DNA of 64,000 nucleotides from Echinococcus granulosus. Taxonomy: Eukaryota > Platyhelminthes > Cestoda > Cyclophyllidea > Taeniidae. The position numbers were made by a program, and so were the translations under genes. Location: positions 1,319,898 through 1,383,897 of the forward strand of contig NW_020170385.1 in the NCBI RefSeq assembly GCF_000524195.1. The letters run 5' to 3'. Shown piece by piece: positions 14,001 through 27,721 of this stretch. The stretch's first letter is position 1, and every line of letters starts with the position of its first letter. The notes under the pieces were generated by a model, which saw nothing but the letters and a program-made list of their open reading frames with translations, ran no database searches and was not told where the DNA came from.

Positions 14001-17000
14001 CCACTACCTTTAATTTAAAATTAACGGAAAGATCGAATAATAAAAACAAGGCCATTGCGGGAGTGGGCACAAATACGGTAAAATTACGGAAACTGCTGCA
14101 CAAATTACTAACATAACCGAATACTTGTCAAACACAGGTCCGAGTGGGTATTATGTCTTACTTAGTTTTAAATGCCTCGCCCAAACGCACTTTTATCCAA
14201 CTTTTGACAGGATGAATACATATGGGAAATGGATATGGGCAGGAAAAGTACTAAAGGTGGAACGATAAGTTACGCCAAAGTTGTCAAAGTGTGTAGGCTA
14301 AACATGCGCTCGCTCAGTTCTCAATAATGTACAATTGGTTAGGTAGTTTGGACCGAGATGGGGCAAGTGATTCGTCGATCTGTGGAAAAAAAAACTTTTC
14401 GGATAGTGGACATTCATACAAATTATCATAAATATTTGGGCATACCCTATCTGGTTGATAAGTGAATTATAATTTGCAATGGCAGCAAAGTTGTTTCCAA
14501 AAACATATTTAATCTACAAATGTTGAACGTCGTTCACAAGGAGTAAGCAAGCCATTTTTAGGAAGCCTTAAGGAATATGTCAAAAGTAACTAAATAAGTT
14601 TAGGCGCCTTTTTTAAAGAGGTCTAAATTTGCATCTTAATCACAAAATACTTAACATTAGTCAAATTTATCATTTGCTCACACAGTCAATGACCCTGTCA
14701 TTGTTAGCGGAGGGCTTAACAACAAATTACTTTTCTGTTTTTATTCAAATATGCGAATATTAATATACAAATACTAGTATATAAAATATAGGATATAATA
14801 CCAAATATATGGATTGCCTTAATACGCGATCAAAACTCTTATTTGAATCCAATGGTTACCTTTTGGCTAAGACTTGGTAAAAGCAGTATTTGACGATAAG
14901 ATAATTTACAAAAGTGAGAAAAAGGACCAGGATCAGTCCCTATGGCTTTTCCTGTTTGACAAAAATCCTAAAGAATTAAAACTTTGAAGTACTTAAAATA
15001 TGCCTCGATAGGCTGGACACAACGATTAAGTGATAAAACTTTTCAAGAGAAATACGTAGTCTTTCAGCATAAAATCCTATGGTGGAAGCATAATTGATGA
15101 TATCATTTTAGTGAATTGTAACTTTAAAGTTGGTGATGGCAAAATCATTGTATTCTGAAGGACATTAGACGAAACAACCAAATGCTATGACGGGAAATCG
15201 TGGTAAAAGAGTCCAAAGGGAGCACAGATATAGTTAAAGCTCTGAAACCATCATTAGGCGGAATTAGGCGACAGACATCTTCTGAGTCAAGCTTGGAGAA
15301 AAGTCGAAAACCGTATAATCGAATCAGGATGTGTTCTTACGGTAGTAGGTTATTGAGGGTGATGCAATCGTCACTGCATCATCACGCTTGGGAAAAGTCA
15401 CAACGGTACTGCCCAAGCCGATGACTGAACAATTTTAAGTATCCCCTTATCCACTAATCAATCCAATGCATTCATAGCAGATTTGCGTAAATCAAACAGA
15501 AAACTTCGTATTTTCGTACACGCCGGAAAAACTTTCAATTCAGGTAGCGTCAGCATGACCCTATCTCACTAACGCGATTGGCTGTAGAGTTTGATTGAAG
15601 GTCATTTGAAAAGAGAGGGACAAAAATATTCAAAACTTTCATATACATCAAACCAATGATCATTGATCAAAAACTGATATTTACTAGGTTTGAGACGAGA
15701 GTCAGTAAGAATAAGTTGGCAGCTGGTCAAGATTACCAATAAGCGTCTTGTAATACCTCCTACAGAGGCATCAGGGTGCCTGATTTCTGCAGCAGGTGTA
15801 AGGTGTGCAAAGGAGTCGAGGTAAATGAAAGACTCAGTGCTGCCTGCGGCATTAGTAAATGTTTGCACACGTTACTGATAGGATGAGTTCGCATAAGGTG
15901 GCTGAATGGACTAGTGGAACTAGGAGCGAGCACGAGAGAATTAAGGTCAGAACCTATAGTTCCTTCTTCAGCAGATGCTTGCGTCAAGTAGGTCTTTGAG
16001 ACGAGCCAGTTGGACGAAATATGCTCTAGGTTACCGCATTGCACATCGAATTTTGAAATTGATAGGTCATTTGAAAATGCTTCCATCGGCATGCCTTACT
16101 GCTCTTTAGTGTCACTTAGATCTGTCCTTTGGTTATCACTAGATGCTAGATTACGCTTGGTTAATCTTTTGACCCCTGCTTCTTTTGGTATTTCAACCCT
16201 TTCACATTATTGTTACCACATAGAATCATTGATTCGACTGTCACGACAGCCTGTCTTATCCTAGTTATTTGTACACAGCGTTCGAACAACAAGAGCTTTT
16301 CGTTTCAGATCTGGTAAATATATTTTAGAAATTAGTTTATCATGGATTTGAGTTAGTCACCGAAATTGCAATGAGATGCACATGACTTCTACTATGTTGG
16401 TCTTTATTCTCAAAAGCACATAGGATTTACCTCATTCAGCTGCCTCAAAGTAAACAGATGGCAGTAGAATTTCATTTATGTCCTCATACTGAGGTAAAAC
16501 TGCAAGCTATGAAACTGACAACTTCTTTATTAGCATATAAGTAATTCTCCCAATCGTCCTCTGGACACAAAGAGTCACACACCAAGCCTCAACACGTTGA
16601 ACATAACCTTCAAGTTCTCTTACGGAGACAGGACTGTCCGGAACATCGAGTTACCAGGAATCCATTTTAAAAGTACAAGCTTTCTGAAGTCATTTGTAAT
16701 AGCCTTGGTGCAATATTAGGCTAGAGTGCAAAAGACTTCAATCCAGAACTAAGTAAACATAGCAGGAAGATCTTAGTCTGACCAAACTGGACCCATAACA
16801 GTAACACTATAAAATCAGAGCAATAAAAGAAGTGTGTCGTAGCAATCACCACAACAATGCCTTGAGAACTAGAATGAGATCATATGCAGATTTTAGAGAG
16901 ACATTTAAATGGCTACTATACTAAAAATACATTCATGTATTTTCACTTATTAAGATTAAAATTTTAGATAAATTAAAAACAACTTTGGACCAGTAATTCT

Positions 17001-19320
17001 ATCAGAAAACTATAAATGATTCATAGTTTCATGTAAAATAACCTATTTAGGAAAGTGTTACCATTAAGCACAGTTGACAGGTACTTCATCATATCAAACT
17101 AAAACAATGAAAAACGTACCACAATTTGACCATTGTAAACGACTGCCCGTCACGATCATTAGTGCCGTAACAGAAAATGGCCCTGCTGATCAAACCACCA
17201 ATGCGCACACGCATGGCTAACACCCTGATTGTAAAATTCACACACTCAAACCAAGAAACCGTAAATCAGGAGTATAGTGTAAGCATCTTTTTTGGTTCGA
17301 ATAGCCCGTTGTTTTAAAATCGGGTTTCAGCTGATAGTTGTTGCATCGAGATACCGGTATAAAAGCAGGACTACTACTTTTTTCTCACTTTGGACCGCAT
17401 CCTTCGGTAATTACAATTTTTAGCAAAGAATTTTAGGGCCTTCAACCAATTAATGTAAATTTTTACATTTCGTGCGTTCGCAACTACGACCTATAATGCC
17501 CTTCCCTGATCACACTCATTTTAAAACTGTGTGATTAAATGTAGCCCATTTAAGTTACAATAGATGATAATATGGGCCGGTATTTTCCAATTGACGCGAA
17601 AACTTGACGCAAGAGTGTATGCTAAAATGCTAATTAAGAGTGTGGGGAGCGCTGGTAGCTTAAGTATGGGCAGTTCGGTAGGCATCTTGGCTAAAACGAA
17701 GTCGACCATCCCAAAATAATTAATTCGAAGCGGATTTTGACACTATTTCTCTCTGTTTCCCATTAATTGTGCTTTGGGATTAAGTATACTTCAAATACTC
17801 AAATAATACGTCGCAAAGTCACGAAATGCTATAACATTGCCCCTATTCTTAGTTACGCGTTCAGCATTCCCAATCGAGCATAAAAATGAATAACATTTCC
17901 AAGTTTCACGTTATCATTCGACCCAAATCTGATTTAAGACGCACCTTTTCCCAAGATGCCTGACTTTAGATGGAAAGTTTAGCAAACATGGACACCTGCT
18001 GTCATCAGACTTACCTATCGGTTCAGGTAATCAGGGTAGATTTTTGCGACACGCGGTTAATGTAGTACTTAACTGAAACTAGTTGTGCCATTGCGATAAT
18101 ACTAAGGGAATATTTACACAAATAAACAAACATTGCAATCCGTTAATGAATATTAAAACGCAGCATAAGGGGCACTTTCTGAGGCCATTCTGCGCCTTCA
18201 TTAAAGGGATTAAACGAAATTGCACTAAGTAGTCGAAAGGCTCTAACGCACATGTTAAAAATGGTCTTATTAGTGGCAGCTAGTTAAAAAATTGCAGTAT
18301 TTGATGTCGGAATTTCGAAGAATGTGTGCAGTAAGTGACTGGATTTGCATTTAATTGCAACAGCAAAGAAAGACGTGAGGCAGCCCTTTTAAATGGGAGA
18401 GTCTTAGCTTTTATAACGGCACGGTTTTGCGTACGTTTGCAAACAGTACCAGCATATGTTGGCCAGGGAGTGAAGAGGCATTATTTACGTATTCAATGCT
18501 AAAACCACAAAATTCGAAACTATCTCCCTAAACACTAACTTTTCCGTCATAGTCTATGTCGGAATTATGCAATTCGAATATTTGACGGTGACTTGGAAAG
18601 CAAAAGAATTTGAAATCGGTTTCTGAGAATGATGATTTGAGTAATAAATCGGTTGGATGGGCCGAAATAATCTTGCGATGGCACAATTATTTGCAAAAGT
18701 AGTTATGACACAACAGATAGACCAGTTTGTGTCAACATGACACAAATAATAAAAGCCGTACAAACCCTACCGCACGCAATTCCTACAGATGGATGACCCA
18801 TCGACGTGCTCGAAATAATCCACGTATAAGCACAATGCTCAATTATTAAGGTTGAAAGTCTTTAGCTGTTTCTAATGCAGCAAAAGGCATTCTGGCATGT
18901 TGAATGCATGCTGGATAATCAACGCATATTCGTGTGGTGGAAGATCATGGAAGGATGGATAGATAGACGGAGAGAGACAATAATGACCGCATGTGGATGC
19001 ATGTGTATTTAGCTTAATTGGCCTGGTTCATCCATTCACGCGTGTTTATACGGATAAATGTGGCTTGTGCTAGAACACAACGTGAGGTCACATGCATTAC
19101 AAAGCGGCGTTTGTCACGCGATACACAACCAGTGAAGAGATTAGCAGTCCGATTGACAAAGAGTTGATGCCTTCACCGTGATAAGACGTTGGAGAAACAG
19201 AGCACCGGGACGAAAGATTGTGAGACTGTACAAGGCTGCGACGGGAGACGGAGGAGACGCGGGAAAAAGAAGAGAAAGACCGATAGCAGCAGATTGCATT
19301 TCAAGATGACATAGTTCACG
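8067..19320. other. 11-kb region without a confident gene
   Basis: AT-rich sequence with no recognisable family or RNA gene. A few islets have higher GC and protein-like short frames: 8796-9107 (minus, Cys-containing, no ATG at its head), 10750-10875 (plus), 13404-13640 (both strands open), 15200-16900 (several frames open on both strands) and 17089-17214 (minus, 41 codons). None could be spliced into a gene. A perfect 16-bp palindrome (TGTACATATATGTACA) lies near 9317, and tetranucleotide-like GGAT/GATA repeats near 18955. Confidence 0.6.
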
Positions 19321-22056
19321 CTACACATGGGAAGGCGCTGGTGCTGATCCAGGGTCGCGACCTCGAATGAGCGCATGAATTCCGGCGGGCTGAACCACTC
19401 TTACCCCATTTACAGAGGAAAGAACTTGTCCGGGTTTTGCGCCATACTGTTCATGGGTGTTAATACACAGAGGTTCACCACCGTCAGCCGTGATGTTAGA
19501 GAAAGAGCGAATTTTGTGCAGCAGAAGACACGGTCCGAAGGAGATCAGCACAGTTGAAAGAAGGACACAGAGACCAGAGAAAAACCACACACCGTTTAAG
19601 GGCTCAACCACAAGGTCGCAAACTGCTGAGACACCTGCTGAATATGCATCATGCAGCTTTCTGCAGTGTCCAACTTCCCGTAGTAGTGGTGGGCCATACT
19701 GAAAAATTATACTCTCAACTTTCTTTGGCAAACCTTTTGCGACATGGAAATCGTACAAATCCATAGCTTTTGTAACTAGTTCCTCTCGATTTCGGAGTTG
19801 ATTAATCAAACTTTCAAAGATTCCCTGAAGTTCCGATACAGTTGAACCAATTTTTTGTAATTTCCCCAACCTTTGGAGGCTCTCATCCACAGACTCGAGC
19901 AAAGTTTTGATTTCAGATGAAAGATTGAAAACGATACTTGCGAGTTCATCGGCTCGGGTGAGAGTCTCGTAGGATAAACTGCTTCTATTAAGGAAAGAAT
20001 AGTATTCCCGCCACAAGTAAGCCAGCTCCGTTCCCGAAATGAGCATCGTTTTATTTTGCGATGTAACATTCAGAAAGTCCCTTGGCAGTTCTTGTCTCAC
20101 TTTATCAAAAGGAATAAGGAAGTCGTCTAGACGGGATGCCAGCTGAACAGATTCCGTCAGAGCTGGCGGAAACATCTCAGTTGCATTGAGGTTCAGCAAG
20201 ACATCTCGCATTATGACTCTTCCTTTGTCAACAAACTCATTTATTATTTCTGGTTTATTGAATACGGAAAAATTAAAAGTTTCCACAGCTCCGAAAGCAT
20301 CTAATATTCCAGCATTTTTTCTGCAGGCTACATTGAGAGCATAGATCGGGCTTCTTATTCTTGGAACGGGTATTGCATCTTCCTTTCTTTCGCTGTTCAT
20401 TTCCTCCATTATTTTAACAATCTTGTCCCAATTTCGATCTAGAAAGGCATTTACATAAGTATCTAGAACAAATGAAATTCGCGAATTTCTCATTTCACCA
20501 ACAGATGTCTCGATGACTGCACGATCAGGGCTAATGTATCGGCAAAATTCCGTGTGTGCGTACCCAGAAACAAGGAAGAGGATGCAAGAGGCAAAAATGC
20601 AGAAAATAAGAACAATGAGAGCAAAAGATACAACGCAGTGTATTCTTCGCCTGTTCCGCGGTTTAATGGCGGCATTCACGCAGTGAAAATGAAAAAGTAG
20701 TACAGATATTCCAAATGCGATGGATGACATGGTAATCCAGATCAGACAGCATATAGCAAATAAGTAGTTTGATCCAACTGCGGCCATAGGATAAAACTTT
20801 TTAGGAATGACATCAATGAGATTATCTATTTGCGCAATTACAACGTTCAAATTCTCCGCAATGGTTTCCCAGCTTTGTTCTGTTAAGTTCCGCAAGGAAC
20901 CGGGTATATCAATTTCCACTTTCATCCTTTTCATTGTGTTTTCCAACTGACGTGCAGCTAGAAGGCGAGAAGATTTCATTTGTTCCTCTATCACGTCAGG
21001 CGTTCGGTTTTGTGCGTCTGTGACAAAATTAAGAGCAATTACGAAGTCAAATTGAAGGCGCCAATTTGAACTAACTGTCACATCTGCCAGCGCGAGTATC
21101 GGTAACTCGCAATCTGCATTTGCTTTGCATGATTTCGTAGCAGTCACATTTTTCTCTACATGAAGTTGTTCCATGTATCCATTCCATCGAGCAATGGCCA
21201 TACTCAGAGAAGAAATAGTGTCCGTATATTCGACCAGATGGCTTTTCAATGGAGTGACCAAGTTGAGCATGCTGACAGTATGAGTGCCTAGCTTGTCTCC
21301 AAGGTCAAACGCTTGGTCAATACCAAGCATATTGAAAAGTAGAGCGTTGAACTCATGAGTGGTTCTGTTTTGCATTTCGACAGTCGCCTGTATAAGATTT
21401 TCGACAGCTGGCTTAGTTGCAATTCGAACTTCGCTAAGAAATTCAGTCATATACAGCCGAGCGCTTTCAAGGGCCGATGTTATGCCAGGGAAAAGGCCAT
21501 TGTTGTTGTTGAACAAATATTCTGGGTTTCGTAAGGGTTGTGGAGGAGGTGATTTAAAAACTAAAGATGTGTGGAGGGAGTAACTTGCGACGAATCCAAG
21601 AATGCATAATAGGAAGAGAAGACCTACCAAGGCCGTGAATATAACACATTGGGATGCGATGCACATCCAATTTGATTGCATTTGGCGCCTCCGAAGAAAA
21701 AAATTGGACTTTTTAGGTGACTTTATTCCATCGTTTTGACATTCATTATTCGAGGTTTTGTTTTTCACTACTTGAAGCGCATTCATGGTGGATTTGTTAC
21801 GGTACCTCAGCCACCATATGTAAATGAAACCGGCTAAAAGACCAACGCACCAGAGAAAGCCAAAAAATATTCCTGCTAGAAACCCTCCAGAACTGATGGT
21901 ATTAGCAAAATGTGAGGAAAACGGTTGCGAGTGCAGACTGTATGATAACTCCGATGGTTTTATTAAATGCTCCAAAACGAACGTAAAGACACCTCCATTC
22001 AAATTTTGTTGGGCCGTGTTAACGATTCCTTCTGCAGTGTGATAGAATATATCCAT
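19321..22056 (-). CDS. PROM1-like: Prominin-like five-pass membrane glycoprotein (CD133 family)
   Basis: One open frame encodes 911 aa from the ATG at 22056. Prominins are cholesterol-binding glycoproteins of plasma-membrane protrusions, microvilli and cilia. The five-helix topology is complete: helices at about residues 58-82 (GFLAGIFFGFLWCVGLL), 133-158, 430-457, 471-498 and 823-847, enclosing two large extracellular loops of about 270 and 325 residues, each with several N-glycosylation sequons. A short basic cytoplasmic loop follows helix 1 and a 65-residue tail follows helix 5. Length is close to the family norm of roughly 850 residues. No signal peptide is present: the frame stays open upstream of this ATG only to a TGA, so 5' exons probably exist. 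A candidate is 22385-22310, a hydrophobic first exon followed by a GTAAGA donor, but it does not join directly in phase without a stop. Confidence 0.92.
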   Translation of the reverse strand: MDIFYHTAEGIVNTAQQNLNGGVFTFVLEHLIKPSELSYSLHSQPFSSHFANTISSGGFLAGIFFGFLWCVGLLAGFIYIWWLRYRNKSTMNALQVVKNKTSNNECQNDGIKSPKKSNFFLRRRQMQSNWMCIASQCVIFTALVGLLFLLCILGFVASYSLHTSLVFKSPPPQPLRNPEYLFNNNNGLFPGITSALESARLYMTEFLSEVRIATKPAVENLIQATVEMQNRTTHEFNALLFNMLGIDQAFDLGDKLGTHTVSMLNLVTPLKSHLVEYTDTISSLSMAIARWNGYMEQLHVEKNVTATKSCKANADCELPILALADVTVSSNWRLQFDFVIALNFVTDAQNRTPDVIEEQMKSSRLLAARQLENTMKRMKVEIDIPGSLRNLTEQSWETIAENLNVVIAQIDNLIDVIPKKFYPMAAVGSNYLFAICCLIWITMSSIAFGISVLLFHFHCVNAAIKPRNRRRIHCVVSFALIVLIFCIFASCILFLVSGYAHTEFCRYISPDRAVIETSVGEMRNSRISFVLDTYVNAFLDRNWDKIVKIMEEMNSERKEDAIPVPRIRSPIYALNVACRKNAGILDAFGAVETFNFSVFNKPEIINEFVDKGRVIMRDVLLNLNATEMFPPALTESVQLASRLDDFLIPFDKVRQELPRDFLNVTSQNKTMLISGTELAYLWREYYSFLNRSSLSYETLTRADELASIVFNLSSEIKTLLESVDESLQRLGKLQKIGSTVSELQGIFESLINQLRNREELVTKAMDLYDFHVAKGLPKKVESIIFQYGPPLLREVGHCRKLHDAYSAGVSAVCDLVVEPLNGVWFFSGLCVLLSTVLISFGPCLLLHKIRSFSNITADGGEPLCINTHEQYGAKPGQVLSSVNGVRVVQPAGIHALIRGRDPGSAPAPSHV

Positions 22057-22309
22057 AGTTTGCAAACGTTGATTTATTCCATGAGCATATTCTGGGTCAC
22101 AGTTTTGAACAGATTTGACGAGAATTCGTCAATGTGAATGGTATCACGAACAGCTATGAATAACAGCTGTCTAAGCCTTGTTACTTGGCTGGCCAATGAG
22201 CCGAGCTGTTATTGGTTGTTTACACTAGCCAATTAACGAATGAACAAATGATGATAAAGCTTCAACTGATTTGATCGAATTTGCGCCAGAAGATAACGTT
22301 TTATCTTAC

Positions 22310-22385
22310 ATTGCACGTTTAAGACTAAGGAATAGAAGACTAAGACCAAAGATCTAGAGTAGTAAGAAATACTAAGATGTTCCAT
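22310..22385 (-). CDS. Candidate signal-peptide exon upstream of prominin
   Basis: ATG at 22385 opens MEHLSISYYSRSLVLVFYS, a hydrophobic stretch resembling a signal peptide, and the frame meets a good donor (CAAT|GTAAGA) after 22310. It sits 250 bp upstream of the prominin frame on the same strand, where a secretion signal is expected. Joining it straight to the acceptors I can see makes a stop codon, so another small exon would be needed. It may also be coincidence. Confidence 0.3.
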
Positions 22386-25300
22386 TAATGGAACCACTTG
22401 GGATCTAAACAGCAAAATTGGCAAGTTAGTACAACTTGATTAGGTTTGCTGCAATTTTCGATCTCATGCTTGAAATTCGTTTCTCAAATTCTAAATGTTC
22501 TTTTCACCAAGTGGTGGTGTGTATGCCCACACCCCTATGGAGGTAACGGCATAAATTTATGTGAAATTTTTAACCACCCTCGAAATGAGTTTTCACTAAT
22601 CACAAGTTGAGATGCCGTTTTGCTCTTTTTATTGATAATAAGCTTTGCTTTTGTAGCCATGCTTCTTTAACTTTGAAGAGGACATGCAGAACCACTTTAC
22701 AATTAAGTGAATAAGTGAAGGGACATAGGCTCTGAGAGGGTCAACGTGAGAACGTTCGAACTCAGGGGATGAATAGGCTGGACCAATTCATACAAGTTGG
22801 ACCTTGCAGATCGATGACACCATGCAATCCGTGCCAACTATTAGGCAACACGACCGAGATGTTTTACTCTATGGAATTTGTTCTTCCTATGTGGGATGCA
22901 TTAAACTCTGCCATATTCATCAATGAAAGTGAACAGATTGGGTTCTTAGAATCCATGCAATAGAAATTTCACCAAGTAGTAAGTAAAGAGCGATTTTGAG
23001 CATCATATAGCTACAGCCTTGCTGGCTTTTACCAAGCAGAACGTTGATTCACAATAAAAAAATCCATTTGAAGGGACCTTTGCGGTCGGCTGCAGAAAAC
23101 CATACATCGCTAAGGTACCTACCCCTAAGAAAATTTTATTGGTGAATAACTTCGTTCTGAGTCGAGTGTTCAAACCCCAACACACTTTTGGTTTGTTCCA
23201 CATTTTTTTGATATGCCTTAAATTCTTTTGGAAGAAACTACTTCAAATTGGCAAATAAGATCTCACCGGTAAGTACATCGAATGTTTAAGTGTTTACTTA
23301 CGTGAACGAGACTCACCTTTCCTAATTCCTCTTCAAGAGCACTATTGCCTAGTTACTTTAGAATTATGGGAAACGTGTGGGTAATGCCCATACATATTGA
23401 ACCAAGGGCTAACAGGGAAGAAGTAAATGGTTCGGCAAGGCATTACCGTCAGTTTTGTCGAAATGTGTGGAAATGAAAACCCTCTTTTGTAAAATAAAGG
23501 GACAAAGGTGGGCGTATTTAAAACATCTCCCAAAGTTGATGAAGTCTGAGTCAGTGCCTCGAATACAAGCATAACATATTTAAACTTTGACATGCGTAAA
23601 ACACTTGGCGTCTTGGCACTGATGCTCTAATTGGTGTCACATGTAGAGACATTAAACCGGATTTCTCGCTGAATGCTCCTGAGCGATGGTTTTGCAATTT
23701 TCATGGAAAGAAATGCCCGTGCATTGTGCAAACTCTACACATAGCGCACTGTAGCGTCCCGGGACTCCCTGAAGACGAAAGAGGACAATACTCGGGCAGA
23801 ATATATATATTCAGCACGGAGAAGGTGTCTGGGCTATTGGCATGGCCCAAAAGGCCAGCCCACCCAGCGAGGTATAAGGGGGCTAATTCGAAGTACAAAA
23901 AGTGGCGCCTCACCAGAACCGAGGGATAAAACACTATCGTATTACAGCACAATTAATGACGCAGACTCTTTTATTTCACATTGCTAGGCACATACACATA
24001 TTAGCAAACAAGTTTATGTTGGTCATTAAAATGTCCACAATAACAAATATGTTTAGCAAATACAAATAGAATCAAGTAGTATTACCACCATGGAGTGTAA
24101 CGGAAACGAATCCTTATCTAGCTTTTATGACTGGTGGAGTCTGGACCTCATCGCTCTAACACTCATACCTAATATCTTTTGCATTTGTTAAGCAGAGAGT
24201 AAAATGCTCGGTCAAGAAGTGAGGTGATTGATGTGGAGTAGGTCTGACACACCTATTACATCAGAAAATAAATAGAAGTTCTGATGCAGTAAGGTGATAT
24301 GCATGCTGTGAAAGCTGCTGAATTTTGTGCAGCATGTTTACAGAGAAATGATGGTGTAAAATATGGCCAAAACATTACAAAATAAATTGCAATTGTAATT
24401 AGTCTATTTGACCCGACAGTTCCCCTCAGTTGCTTCCTTTTAGACCCCTTGGAGGAGTGGCTAGACGTGAGCAATCTATTCGGGGATGTTGGTGTTCGAA
24501 TATAGTCGCAAGTAACCCTAACGTGCTCAAGAGGATGTACTGTAAAAATGGACACTTTTAGTATTGTAGCATGTCGATGAGAAATTAAAAATTTAAAACA
24601 ATCTGTCTGACCCTTGCTACATCGTTTGTGTAGTAAATTTTAAAGGGGTTGAATGTTTGCTACCCATATGTTGACCAGATTGACCTTAATTAAGGTGTGC
24701 CAATGTGGCGACTCGCATGGAGTCATGGAGGAGGACTAATTTCATTTTGCATTAATACTGAGATTTGACTTTCTTGCATCGTCTACCTTAAGGAAAGTTA
24801 ACCAGGAGGTATACAGGAGGGTGTTACGCCCAAAGCTTCTATTTGCTTACGGCAAATAATAATGAGAACAGGCACAATGTAAATTCAAAGGAGGTTTGAA
24901 TATATTTCAAGCATTTAAATGCTTTACCTCAGAAAAATATTCTCAAAATTGACTATTAAAATGTCTATTTATCTGAACACACCCCGTCGTGTCCATAAAC
25001 TGTTGCCGAGTGTTTACTCTTAAAATAGCACACCCTGAACTCGCAGTTACCCTCATGCAAATTGAAGAGCTGGAAAATCCCGAAATAAATTAGCCACGTG
25101 TCCGAACCCAACAAACAGTTTTACATGCCGATAGTTAAGGGATTTGATTCCATTAGTTTGAAATAAAAAACTGAATCATCGTATATGGATAGCTACGAAA
25201 CAGTTAACGATTAGTGACAACAAATGAGTACCTCGATAGGGCTCATTTGGTTCAGCAACGGAGTTAGACAGTATTCTGTATTGGGGGTACCGCATAGTTA

Positions 25301-26872
25301 AATAAAACGCGTGGATGGAAGGCTTCTCCTTAGAATTTCAAGAACAAAAATAGTGGAAAAACACAATTTAGAGTCATACAATATAAGTAACGCAATTCAG
25401 ATACAAATGCAAAAACTCACTAAACTCTTACGGATATTTTACAAATCAAGAGGTGCTTAATTTGTGAAAAGCGTAATGAAAATGTCGCTCTTCGACTGCT
25501 ACCGGGACAGTTTTTAGTTTCAAATCAGAAAATAGGCTTCAGAACCCATATTTGAGTAAAAAAGGAGCTCTCAATAGAATGCAGTTGTTTGTTTTGGGTT
25601 ACACAGCATCATTAGCCTGATGTGACACGCGGCTGATAACGGTCTAGGGGGCGGCTGCACGTTACGACTGCGGCGCCTAGAGGAGTTGGACGAACTCGTT
25701 CTGCTATTAGCGGTGCATTAATATCATGAATCTGCCCTTAATTCTGATGCTTTTTATGAAGGTGATTTTCTTACCACTCCGCTCATGAAAGTAGTTCAAT
25801 TAATTTCAGCTAACGATCTTCGCATTGAAATATGTTCCATATCTGGATATCGATATCACTCGAAAAAAAGTAGGCGAAATTCAAGGAACCCTTTTTAAAC
25901 AACTTTCAATAAGGAGAAATATCTTATTTTTTAAATTAAGTCGTAGATTAATAAACACTAATCACACCCTTGTTATTAACAAAGACTTTCAAGATTCTTA
26001 AGTATACAAAAGAACATTTACTATCCAAAATAGAGACCATCCCAAGCCATTAGATGCAAATGAATCGAAATGATAGCAGTATGAGCCTCTGGTAATATTG
26101 TTGCTCCAAAGGGAATTTCGCTAACGGAAATTCTGGCACCAGTGACGAAACCTATATTTGTAAAAGAAACCCATAGGCCATGCTTGAGAATCAGATTTCC
26201 TACATTTCGTTCTCCACATCGGATGTCAGCGTTGGTCGGGAGTACCACGGTACACACGGATTATTAAAACCATTTAGTGCTAAAGAAAGAAGAGATTAGC
26301 TTTCCTGCGCGCAAAAACATGTAAGGAATGGGCGTCTGACCACATCGCCCGAAAACAATGTGCATAGTTTTGGATACTACTTCAAGCTTTTTCATTCATT
26401 TCCCAAGCCCAAAACCTAATGAGGCATTCTTCTCACGATTGTAAGACTGCAAGTTGCTTTAACAAACGAGTTTTGCAAAAATAAGCCCTTCAGTTGTTGT
26501 ATTTCTGGCAGGGAACGGTAGGCGTCCTTCGAAGACTTGACTAGTGTTAGACAGCTTCCACTCGTTTTATCAGAAGTGACATTGACTTTGAAAATACAAA
26601 ATACCCAAATATATCAACACTCATTTTCAATGAATTGACGTTCATTTGCTCGAGCATGCTTGGGCAGAGGAACAGGGCTTACAGTACACCTTATTGGTAA
26701 CAATTGCCAACATTAAAATTGATAAAGCTGTAAGGTTATGATAAACTTTACAGCTATAACTATTTCAACAATATCTTCGTTTAGTGCTTCCGAGCATTCA
26801 ACAACCGAACGTACTCCAAGTACGATTCTGGCTCATTTAATCTATATGGAATTCGGTTTTTAGAAGTTGGCG
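22386..26872. other. Gene-free region apart from a solo LTR
   Basis: No credible gene apart from the solo LTR at 23750-23946. Open frames of 60-100 codons at 23342-23593 and 24256-24555 (minus) show no family motif and no supporting splice sites. A frame at 26021-26257 (minus) lacks an ATG. A GC-rich islet lies at 25625-25715. Confidence 0.55.
23750..23946 (+). mobile_element. Solo LTR, gypsy-like, 197 bp
   Basis: The segment begins TGTAGCGTCCC and ends TATTACA. It is about 85-90% similar by eye to the two LTR arms at 56245-56440 (inverted) and 57293-57494. It is flanked on both sides by GCAC (23746-23749 and 23947-23950), a candidate 4-bp target duplication. No internal coding sequence is attached, so this is a recombination remnant or a 5'-truncated copy. 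See the findings for a conflict about where the LTR really starts. Confidence 0.85.

Positions 26873-27721
<849 letters not shown>

Noticed and set aside
19806..20069. An 87-codon minus-strand frame, and others of similar length, within prominin
   Set aside because: They overlap the 911-codon prominin frame and have no independent support.
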